This document shows, in pieces, positions 44,712 through 51,940 of a DNA stretch of 64,000 nucleotides; the stretch's first letter is position 1; each line of letters opens with the position of its first letter. The translations under genes were made by a program, and so were the position numbers. Source of the DNA: Ga0077555 sp964500805 (lineage in GTDB: Bacteria; Pseudomonadota; Alphaproteobacteria; Rhizobiales; Hyphomicrobiaceae); NCBI GenBank assembly GCA_964500805.1, contig CAZCQH010000002.1, forward strand, positions 62,001 through 126,000, in the 5' to 3' direction. The notes beneath the pieces are model-generated. The model was not told the origin of the DNA and ran no database searches. It was given only the letters and a program-made list of their open reading frames with translations.

Positions 44712-46442
44712 TTACTCCGCTGCTTGCAGCTTGGCTCGCCGCACCAAGCCGCCGGGGAGAGCACCAGTCGCTGTGCCGTTGCGATAGGTGATCTCGCCGG
44801 CTTTGACGGTTGCTGCGTAGCCGCGGGCTTTCTGCATCAGACGACGGCCACCAGCGGGCAAATCGACCACCATCTCCGGCCGCTCGAGCCCGAGGTTCGG
44901 AAAATCGATCACGTTGATGTCGGCCTTCATGCCGGGCGCGATGACGCCGCGGTCGTTGAGGCCCGCGAAGCGCGCCGGTTCGCGCGTCTGGCGGCGAACC
45001 AGATCCGGGATCGACATGCGCCCGTCCTCGCGATCGCGGCCCCAGTAGGAGAACAGGAACGTCGGGAACGAGGCATCCGAAATGAACGCCACGTGCGCAC
45101 CGCCATCGCTCAATCCCGGGATGACGTGCTCTTGCGAGTACATCGTCTTCACGGCGTCGAGATTGTAGTCGGCGTAGTTCACGAGGCAGGCGAAGATGAA
45201 GTTCTTGCCGCCGTCCTCGATCATGATGTCGTAGGCGACCTCCTGCGGTGTGCGCCCCTCGCGCTCGGCGATGGCCGCCAGCGACTGGTCCTTCGGCGGC
45301 GTGTAGTTGAGCGGGTTGGCAAACCGGAACATGCGCTGATAGCCGATCCGCGGCAGCAGCGACCAGGTGTTGAACTCGCTCGGATCGTCGGCCAACATTT
45401 TCGCGCGCACCGCCGGATCTTGCATCCGCGCAACACGGCCCTCCAGCGGCAGATGCGCCATGTCGCGATAGGTGCGCGTGCCGGCGAACGGGTTCTGGCT
45501 CCCCGTCAGTCCCAGCAATGCACCGATCGGCCGCGGCGGCGCCACGCAGCGGACCTTGAGCCCGTCCTTCACCGCCTCACCCGAGAGCCTGAGCAGTTCT
45601 TTCCAGTCCTGCGTGCGGTCGTGACGCTGGGTGAGATTGAACACCAGCGGCCGGCCCGTCTTTTCGATGATCCGCCGCATCATGGCGAACTCGGTGGCGG
45701 GATCGGGCGTGTTCCAGTCCGACGTCATCTCGATGAAGCCGCCGCCACCGTCCTTCATGCCGGAGGCGATCCCCAAGAGCTCGGCTTCCTGTGCCTTTAG
45801 GCCCGGATGGAAGTCGCCGGCGAGCGTCTTGTGCGCGATGGTACGCGAGGTCGAAAAGCCGAAGGCGCCGGCGCGCATCGCATCCGCCGTGATTTCGCGC
45901 ATGCGGGCGATATCTTCCTGGTTCGCGTTCTCGAGCTCCATCGCGCGATCGCCCATGACGTAGACGCGCATGGGCGCGTGCGGGAGCAGGGCGCAGAAGT
46001 CGATGTCGTGGCGGCGGCGCTCGAGCGCGGCAAGGTACTCGGCAAAGCTCTCCCAGCTCCAGTCGAGACCCTCGTTGAGGCAGGGACCGGGGAGATCCTC
46101 GACGCCTTCCATCAGCGCAACGACTTTGTCCTGCGTGTCCTTGCGCACAGGCGCGAAGCCGACGCCGCAGTTGCCCATTACCACTGTGGTCACGCCATGC
46201 CAGGACGACGGCGCCAAGTGGCTGTCCCACATCGCCTGGCCGTCATAGTGGGTGTGGAGATCGACCCAGCCCGGCGTCACCGAGAGGCCCTTGGCGTCGA
46301 TTTCGTCTGCGCCTGAGCCCGACACCTTGCCGACCGCTGCGATCTTGCCGTCCTTCACGGCCACATCGGCTTCGAACGGCGCACCGCCGTTGCCGTCCAT
46401 TACCGTGCCACCACGAATTACGACATCGAAGTCCTTGGCCAT
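44712..46442 (-). CDS. D-aminoacylase/N-acyl-D-amino-acid deacylase-family amidohydrolase
   Basis: The 576-aa protein is an amidohydrolase-superfamily enzyme. Metal ligands lie in GWVDLHTHYDGQAMWDSHLAPSS-type sequence at about residue 65, the NCGVGFAPV segment (a Cys ligand of this family) follows, and GLSDGGAHVAFISD carries the late Asp/His. The C-terminal MKADINVIDFPNLGLERPEMVVDLPAGGRR closes the beta-sandwich. Members release D-amino acids from N-acyl forms. GGAAGG before ATG 46442 fixes the start. It is divergent from ridA, with other amide hydrolases close by. Confidence 0.86.
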   Translation of the reverse strand: MAKDFDVVIRGGTVMDGNGGAPFEADVAVKDGKIAAVGKVSGSGADEIDAKGLSVTPGWVDLHTHYDGQAMWDSHLAPSSWHGVTTVVMGNCGVGFAPVRKDTQDKVVALMEGVEDLPGPCLNEGLDWSWESFAEYLAALERRRHDIDFCALLPHAPMRVYVMGDRAMELENANQEDIARMREITADAMRAGAFGFSTSRTIAHKTLAGDFHPGLKAQEAELLGIASGMKDGGGGFIEMTSDWNTPDPATEFAMMRRIIEKTGRPLVFNLTQRHDRTQDWKELLRLSGEAVKDGLKVRCVAPPRPIGALLGLTGSQNPFAGTRTYRDMAHLPLEGRVARMQDPAVRAKMLADDPSEFNTWSLLPRIGYQRMFRFANPLNYTPPKDQSLAAIAEREGRTPQEVAYDIMIEDGGKNFIFACLVNYADYNLDAVKTMYSQEHVIPGLSDGGAHVAFISDASFPTFLFSYWGRDREDGRMSIPDLVRRQTREPARFAGLNDRGVIAPGMKADINVIDFPNLGLERPEMVVDLPAGGRRLMQKARGYAATVKAGEITYRNGTATGALPGGLVRRAKLQAAE

Positions 46443-46622
46443 GGCGTTTCCTTCCGAAAGAGCCGAGCGCAGTTCAAACTTGGACGAAGGTGCAGAATCC
46501 CGTTTCAGGGTGCATCTTTCCTGTTTCACCGGCAAGTCGCGCGGACAGCCGGGCTCGCATGCACTAGACTGCCGGCTGCGGAAGGCCTGTCCAGGCACCG
46601 CAGTTCACCAAAGGAGTGCGTC

Positions 46623-47018
46623 ATGGCTGCAAAAGTCGAGAAAATTGCCGCGAAATCCGTGTTCGATCCGCCCGGCTACACCCAGGCCATCAAGGTTACG
46701 GGTGCGCAGACGATCGTGTTCATATCAGGCCAGGTCGACTACGACGCCAAAGGCGGGCCCGGCCACATGGGCGATTTCGCCGGCCAAGCCCGCGCGACGC
46801 TGCAAGCGCTCAAAGCGCAGGTCGAAGCAGCCGGCGGCACGATGGAGAACATCGTCAAGCTCAACACCTATCTGGTCGATGTGCGCCATCGCACCGAGCT
46901 CGCCGCCATCCGCGAGGAGTTCTTCGGCAAGAAATCACCGGCCTCGACCCTCATCGGCGTCACCGCGCTCGCCGTGCCCGGCTGGATGATCGAGATCGAA
47001 GCCATCGCAATCATCTGA
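46623..47018 (+). CDS. RidA/YjgF/YER057c-family protein
   Basis: The 131-aa protein shows the Rid pattern: SVFDPPGYTQAIKVTG, IVFISGQVDYDAKGG, QARATLQALKAQVEAAGGTMENIVKLNTYLVD in successive segments, and STLIGVTALAVPGWMIEIEAIA. RidA proteins hydrolyse reactive enamine/imine intermediates. In this copy the usual R105-type Arg after V-A/T-L is not evident (the position reads VPGWMIE), so it may belong to another Rid subgroup. AAAGGAG before ATG 46623 is a strong site. Confidence 0.85.
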   Translation: MAAKVEKIAAKSVFDPPGYTQAIKVTGAQTIVFISGQVDYDAKGGPGHMGDFAGQARATLQALKAQVEAAGGTMENIVKLNTYLVDVRHRTELAAIREEFFGKKSPASTLIGVTALAVPGWMIEIEAIAII

Positions 47019-47021
47019 ACT

Positions 47022-47086
47022 CGCAAAGCCGCTTTGCGGGCTGTCGGGTGGGCGCAGGCACTCGGCACAGAGTCTCGCGCCCACCC
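47022..47086 (+). terminator. Two hairpins after ridA-like gene
   Basis: CGCAAAG-CCG-CTTTGCG (47022-47038) is followed by a longer stem, GGGTGGGCGC (47046-47055) with GCGCCCACCC (47077-47086). There is no U-run. They could end or process the transcript before the VOC remnant. Confidence 0.4.
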
Positions 47087-47110
47087 CATAATCAATCATG
47101 GAGAACCGTC

Positions 47111-47434
47111 ATGAGCCGCCTGTTCGGACCCATTCGCCAGAACGGCTACGTTGTTCGTGATATCGAGGCTGCAATGACGCATTGGAGCACGGTGCTCGGC
47201 GTCGGACCCTGGTTCTACACCGCGCACGCTCCGATCCAGGATTTCATGTACCGCGGAACGCGATCAGATCCGGATGTCGCGATCGCGCTCGCCAATTCTG
47301 GTCCGCTGCAGATCGAGTTGATCCAGCAGCACAACGATGGAGGTGGCGCCCTGGACGAGCGGCGATATCCGCCCAAGTGCAATTTGGCCTCCATTTGCAA
47401 GAATGCATTATCAAGCAAGCTTGCAGCCAATTGA
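47111..47434 (+). pseudogene. Truncated VOC (glyoxalase-fold) protein
   Basis: The first ~78 residues read as a normal VOC-family N-terminal half: FGPIRQNGYVVRDIEAAMTHWSTVLGVGPWF and ALANSGPLQIELIQQHND in order. Family members continue for another ~90 residues with a second beta-alpha-beta module. Here the sequence leaves the family after QQHND and ends with an unrelated 28-residue tail. The remaining ~56 bases before the M20 gene are too short to hold the missing half. It looks like a deletion-truncated gene. A fold-half dimer cannot be excluded. Confidence 0.6.
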
Positions 47435-47490
47435 CCGACGGCTGCCGCTCAGTCTTCATGCGCGCGAAGCCAATCGACAGAGGAACGGCA

Positions 47491-48672
47491 ATGCCGATCA
47501 ACAATCGCATCGCAGGCATGAAGGACGAAATCACAGAGTGGCGCCAGGACATTCATGCCAATCCGGAGCTGCTCTACGACGTGCACCGGACGGCAGCGCT
47601 GGTTGCCGAGAAACTCAAGGAGTTCGGCTGCGATGAGGTGACGCCGGGGATCGGGCGCACAGGCGTCGTCGGCGTGATCAAGGGCCGCGGAACGGCATCG
47701 GGCGGGGCGCGCGGCAAGGTGATCGGGCTCAGAGCCGATATGGACGCGCTGCCGATGCAGGAGATCACCGGGCTGCCCTACGCCTCCAAGGTGCCGGGCA
47801 GGATGCATGCCTGCGGCCACGATGGCCACACAGCGATGCTGCTCGGGGCGGCCAAGTACCTCTGCGAAACGCGAAACTTCGCCGGAACAGCCGTTGTGAT
47901 CTTCCAGCCGGCCGAGGAGGGCGGCGCCGGCGGGCTGGCAATGGTGCAGGATGGCATGATGGAGCGCTGGAAGATCGACGAGGTCTACGGCATGCACAAC
48001 ATGCCAGGGATTCCCGTCGGTCACTTCGCGTTGCGGCCGGGCCCGCTGCTTGCGGCATCGGACCGGTTCGATGTCGAGATCGAAGCACTTGGAACGCATG
48101 CGGCCAAACCGCATCTCGGAAACGATCCGGTCAATATCGGCTGTCAGCTGCAGCAGGCGCTGCAATCGATCGTCGCGCGAAATGTGAACCCGCTCGAGTC
48201 GGCGGTTGTTTCGCTCACCATGTTCCATGCGGGCGATGCATCGAACATCATTCCGCAGACGGCGAGGCTCGCGGGCACCGTGCGCACGCTGAAGCCGAGG
48301 GTCAGGGGGCTCGTGAAGCAGCGGATGCAGGAGATCTGCGACGGCATGGCGCTGATGCATGGCGCCAAGGTGAGGCTCAATTACACCGAAGGCTATCCGG
48401 TAACGGTGAACCACGACGAGCCGACCAGGTTCGCGACGCAGATCGCGCGCGAGATCGCCGGCGACGCAGCGGTCGACGACGACGTCGCGCCCACCATGGG
48501 CGGAGAGGACTTTGCCTTTATGCTGGAGGCGCGGCCGGGCGCCTTCATTTTCGTCGGCAACGGCGATACCGCCGGAGTTCACCACCCGGCCTACAACTTC
48601 AACGACGAGGCGATTCCGGCCGGCGTGTCGTTCTGGGCGAAGCTCGTCGAGACGGCGATGCCGATGCGATAG
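47491..48672 (+). CDS. M20-family amidohydrolase (hippurate hydrolase / N-acyl-amino-acid deacylase-like)
   Basis: The 393-aa enzyme has the M20D layout. Metal-site segments are LRADMDALPMQE, MHACGHDGHTAMLLGAAKYL, FQPAEEGGAGGLAMVQDG with the catalytic Glu pair, and a late His in TMGGEDFAF and GVHHPAYNF. The dimerisation domain includes GTHAAKPHLGNDPV. It cleaves N-acyl or N-aroyl amino acids, a chemistry related to the D-aminoacylase-like gene nearby. AGAGGAA before ATG 47491 fixes the start; the frame is open upstream through the VOC remnant. Confidence 0.88.
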   Translation: MPINNRIAGMKDEITEWRQDIHANPELLYDVHRTAALVAEKLKEFGCDEVTPGIGRTGVVGVIKGRGTASGGARGKVIGLRADMDALPMQEITGLPYASKVPGRMHACGHDGHTAMLLGAAKYLCETRNFAGTAVVIFQPAEEGGAGGLAMVQDGMMERWKIDEVYGMHNMPGIPVGHFALRPGPLLAASDRFDVEIEALGTHAAKPHLGNDPVNIGCQLQQALQSIVARNVNPLESAVVSLTMFHAGDASNIIPQTARLAGTVRTLKPRVRGLVKQRMQEICDGMALMHGAKVRLNYTEGYPVTVNHDEPTRFATQIAREIAGDAAVDDDVAPTMGGEDFAFMLEARPGAFIFVGNGDTAGVHHPAYNFNDEAIPAGVSFWAKLVETAMPMR

Positions 48673-48693
48673 GGGCCGGCATTGACGTTCGGA

Positions 48694-49512
48694 TCATCCG
48701 CCAGCGCCCGGGCTGCTCATCGGTTTCATACCGGCGAAGAACACGGTGCTGGCCTCGATCTGGGCGAGCTCCTCGCTGGCAGACTTGAAGCTCGGGTCGG
48801 TCGGGCCGCAAGGCCCGACAAGTTTCTCGAGCTCGGAATTCTTCTTCCTTGCCTCGAGCTTTTCGAGGTAGATGGCCGACGTTGCGGGCTGGAAGAACAT
48901 CTCGCGCTCGCTTTGCGTGAGGATCACGCCGCGGAGCTTGTTGTCGCCGATGCGAAACTTGGCGAGCGTCACGAGGCGAAGCGCACCCTGGAACGTGGTC
49001 AGCAAGTGGATGGTGCCGGTGTGCGGGCTGATGTAGATGCCGCCCGCGTGGCTCGACGATACGGTGCGGTTGTTGGCACCCCGGAAGCGCTGCAATTCGA
49101 AGAACCTGAGCCGCGCCAGCTCGTCATCCCAGTCGATCTCGTAGACGGAGCGGAAAAGCTCGTTTCTGCCAGAGAAAACACGACGGTAGGCGATGTACGT
49201 GCCGACGTAACTCGCGTAGGCCGAGAGCAGGTAGCCGCCGTAGGCCTCCGAGGCGCGACCCTCGGGCGCGGGCTTGGCGGCAGCCGTTGCACTGTCACCA
49301 ATGATGTCTTCGAGGTCGATGCCGAGCACGCGGGCGATCTTGGCGACAGTCTGGTCGCGCACGGATTGACCCGCCAGCAGGTTGCCAAGGGTGCGCTCCT
49401 TGCAGGCCGCCTTTTCGGCGAGCGCCTCGCGCGTCAGTCCAGCCTTGGCCATCTCGATCCTGATGCGGCGCACGAACGCCTCGCGTTGCGCATCGGTCAT
49501 CAGCGACGCCAT
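48694..49512 (-). CDS. HTH (XRE-like) regulator with unnamed C-terminal domain, copy 1
   Basis: The 272-aa protein has an N-terminal XRE-type helix-turn-helix at about 15-68 (AKAGLTREALAEKAACKERTLGNLLAG). A ~150-residue C-terminal domain at about 90-240 reads YVGTYIAYRRVFSGRN, IYISPHTGTIHLLTTFQG, LRGVILTQ and MFFQPATSAIYLEKLE. The same domain order and motifs recur in the protein at 57822-58646, where they read GTYIIYRRSF, RGAILTF and FYQPIISAVAMEW. I do not recognise this C-terminal domain. It may sense a ligand or oligomerise. A short GAGGG lies just before ATG 49512; an alternative ATG is at 49500. Confidence 0.72.
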   Translation of the reverse strand: MASLMTDAQREAFVRRIRIEMAKAGLTREALAEKAACKERTLGNLLAGQSVRDQTVAKIARVLGIDLEDIIGDSATAAAKPAPEGRASEAYGGYLLSAYASYVGTYIAYRRVFSGRNELFRSVYEIDWDDELARLRFFELQRFRGANNRTVSSSHAGGIYISPHTGTIHLLTTFQGALRLVTLAKFRIGDNKLRGVILTQSEREMFFQPATSAIYLEKLEARKKNSELEKLVGPCGPTDPSFKSASEELAQIEASTVFFAGMKPMSSPGAGG

Positions 49513-49665
49513 CTGCCCTCACTCTCGCGCGCGGTTGCCGGAACTTGCCGTCTGTTGCCGAATCTAGCGGGCGTTGTCACCGCACGGCAAGCGCCAGCTG
49601 TGCCGAGAGGCGACGCGCATGCCGCAATGATGACTGCCGTGCCGCTTGCGTGCCACAGCGCCGCC

Positions 49666-50460
49666 TTAGCGTCCCCGCGCGAGCATCTCGGAGCGGATGT
49701 AGCCGGCTTCGGGTGGGATCTTGAGCATCTTGCCCTCAGGCGTGTCTTCCATGCGCGGCAGCACGGTGACGACCTTGCGTTGACCCGCCGCAGCGAGGGC
49801 CGTTGCGACATTGGGCCAGGTGTTGAGCAATTCGAGCTTGAACCGCGTCACGGCGACGAGCTGGCGCGTTCCCGCGTCAGCCTGGCGCAGTGCTTCTCGC
49901 GGCGCAATCCACACGGCTTCGGACGACTCGGTCCGATCGAAGTTCTCGCGCTGCTCCATTGGCGCGGCGGTGAGAAAGAAATGCGTGTCGAATCGCTTTG
50001 GAGCCCACGTCGGCGTGATCCAGTGGCCGAAGTAGATCATCTGATCGATGGCGAGCTCGAGCCCTTCACGGCCGAGCATCTCGGCAAAGCGGGCACTGCG
50101 GCCCTGGCGCGGCTGATCGCGCTCGCTCGCCACGAGCCGGCGCGCCTCATCGGCGCCAACCACGTGCTCCGCACCGGGCTTGCGCGCGAGCAGCAATCCC
50201 GCCTCCTCGAAGGTCTCGCGCACCGAGGCAATCCAGAACGCACGATCGGGGGCGGTGGCGGTCTTCGGCGCGAGGCGCTGCCAGACGTCCGCCCTGTCCT
50301 CATTATCCACCTTGCCGCCGGGGAACACGAAATGGCCCGAGAAGGCCATGCCGGCGCCCTGGTTACGCTCCATCATGAACACCTCGAGCCCCGCCTGGCC
50401 GTCACGGATGATGACGATCGAGGCGGCGGGCGTGATCGGCGTGTCGGCGGTCTTCGTCAT
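49666..50460 (-). CDS. Nudix hydrolase
   Basis: The 264-aa protein has the Nudix fold with a long insertion. GGKVDNEDRADVW is followed by ~25 residues and then RETFEEAGLLLARK, which supplies the REx2EE part of the Nudix box. This split box is typical of the NUDT19/RppH-unlike family that may act on CoA or fatty-acyl-CoA derivatives. The substrate is not certain. GAGGG lies about 12 bases before ATG 50460. The gene is divergent from the EamA transporter. Confidence 0.82.
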   Translation of the reverse strand: MTKTADTPITPAASIVIIRDGQAGLEVFMMERNQGAGMAFSGHFVFPGGKVDNEDRADVWQRLAPKTATAPDRAFWIASVRETFEEAGLLLARKPGAEHVVGADEARRLVASERDQPRQGRSARFAEMLGREGLELAIDQMIYFGHWITPTWAPKRFDTHFFLTAAPMEQRENFDRTESSEAVWIAPREALRQADAGTRQLVAVTRFKLELLNTWPNVATALAAAGQRKVVTVLPRMEDTPEGKMLKIPPEAGYIRSEMLARGR

Positions 50461-50599
50461 CGGAACGGCAACCCTCGTCAGTTTTCGCGGCCTTGCCGCA
50501 TTTGAGTGGTGGGCACATCGTCCTTGGCGCTTGCTGAACTGTCCAGAGCTTTCCGCCGCGTCGCTACCGTCATCCTTGTTTCCGTCCCGCAACACAGCT

Positions 50600-51499
50600 A
50601 TGCGCACGCAAATGCGCCGCTTCCATGCCGACCTGATCCTCGTCGCCTGTGCCGCCATCTGGGGCTTTGCCTTTCTGTTTCAGAAGTCCGCGATGGAGCA
50701 CGTCGGGCCCTTCACCTTCGTTGCCGCGCGATCGGTCGTTGCGTGCCTGGCGCTGGCGCCGCTGGCTTTTCTGGAGGGCCGCGGAGACGCGCAGCCGATC
50801 AACTCCGGAATGCCACGCGTCGCCGTTCTGGCAGGTGTCGCGTTCTTCTCCGGCGCCGCGTTCCAGCAGGTGGGCCTCATCACGGCGACGGTGACCAACA
50901 GCAGCTTTCTGACAGCGCTCTATGTTGTGCTGACGCCGCTGGTCGCCTGGGTGCTGATGGCGCGTCGGCCAACACTGGTCGTCGCTGCAGCGGTGATGCT
51001 GTCTTTCGTAGGCACATGGTTTCTCGGCGGTGGCTCGCTCTCGGCCTTCCAGCGTGGCGACTGGCTGGTCGCCATCTCGGCGCTGTTCTGGGCAACGCAC
51101 GTCGTGTGCATGGGGCTCGCCGCACCGCTCGGCCGCCCGGTGCTGTTCACGGCGCTGCAGTTCGCCGTCGTCGCCGTGCTCGCCGCGGCGATTGCAATCC
51201 TGACCGAGACCATCTCGCTGGCGGGGCTTGGCCGCGCGGCTGTCGACATCGCGTTCGTCGGGCTGCTGTCGAGCGCGCTGACGTTCACGCTCTTCACGAT
51301 TGCCTTGCGTCATACGTCACCGACGGAAGCGGCCATCATTGTCTCGACGGAGACGCTGTTTGCGACACTCGGCGGTTACACCTTTGCGGGCGACCGCCTG
51401 TCGGCGCTCGGCATGTTCGGCGCCGCACTTATTCTTGCGGCAATCCTGCTCGTGCAGCTCGCGCCGGCGCCAAGACAGTGCGCGTCCCGGATAGCCTGA
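50600..51499 (+). CDS. EamA/DMT-family transporter
   Basis: The 299-aa protein has about ten transmembrane helices and two EamA repeats (LILVACAAIWGFAFLFQKSAMEHVGP-type start, and the second from GDWLVAISALFWATHVVCMG). Drug/metabolite transporters of this family export amino acids, metabolites or toxic compounds. The ATG at 50600 or the one at 50612 are both possible. The last 183 bases overlap, antisense, the C-terminal extension of the convergent Nudix gene. Confidence 0.85.
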   Translation: MRTQMRRFHADLILVACAAIWGFAFLFQKSAMEHVGPFTFVAARSVVACLALAPLAFLEGRGDAQPINSGMPRVAVLAGVAFFSGAAFQQVGLITATVTNSSFLTALYVVLTPLVAWVLMARRPTLVVAAAVMLSFVGTWFLGGGSLSAFQRGDWLVAISALFWATHVVCMGLAAPLGRPVLFTALQFAVVAVLAAAIAILTETISLAGLGRAAVDIAFVGLLSSALTFTLFTIALRHTSPTEAAIIVSTETLFATLGGYTFAGDRLSALGMFGAALILAAILLVQLAPAPRQCASRIA

Positions 51500-51919
51500 G
51501 CGTTCCGGAAACCTCAGCCTGCGTGCCCCTGCAAGGTCGAGCCAGCCAAGCTGGTCGTGCTCCGCGGATAGAACAGGCTCTCCGCGAACAGCGCGTCCGA
51601 CGCGCGCCGCCAGAAACAGGAACGCGTCATCCGTCGGCCGTTGCCGGATCCACGTCACCACGTGCGGCGTGAAGGCAATGGTGAACGCCGGGCCCAGCTC
51701 CTCGCGCATCTCGCGCGCCAGGACCTCGGCGTGCGGCATCCACTCTTCACCTACGTCGATGCGTCCGCCGGGCAGCTCCCAGCAGCCAGTGTCGGACTCC
51801 CGGACGAACAGCGCCTGACTGTCACGCAGGATGAACGCCTTGAGGCTGACCTCGAAGCGCTGGATGGTTCGTGGCGTAAGCAATGGGTTTCGAGCTCCTT
51901 GCCAAGGGCTAATTACCAC
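51317..51919 (-). CDS. Nudix hydrolase with C-terminal extension antisense to the EamA gene
   Basis: The 200-aa reading has a clear Nudix box: WELPGGRIDVGEEWMPHAEV then LAREMREELGPA. The conserved domain ends near residue 140 (AEHDQLGWLDLAGARRLRFP). The last ~60 residues are Arg/Lys/Glu-rich, look random and lie antisense to the EamA gene. The true stop may have been lost, or the frame reads through into the neighbour. The start is GTG 51919; a TTG at 51883 after AAGGAG is an alternative. The substrate is unknown. Confidence 0.7.
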   Translation of the reverse strand: MVISPWQGARNPLLTPRTIQRFEVSLKAFILRDSQALFVRESDTGCWELPGGRIDVGEEWMPHAEVLAREMREELGPAFTIAFTPHVVTWIRQRPTDDAFLFLAARVGRAVRGEPVLSAEHDQLGWLDLAGARRLRFPERSGYPGRALSWRRRELHEQDCRKNKCGAEHAERRQAVARKGVTAECRKQRLRRDNDGRFRR

Positions 51920-51940
51920 GTCGTCAGTCGATCTCGGGCG

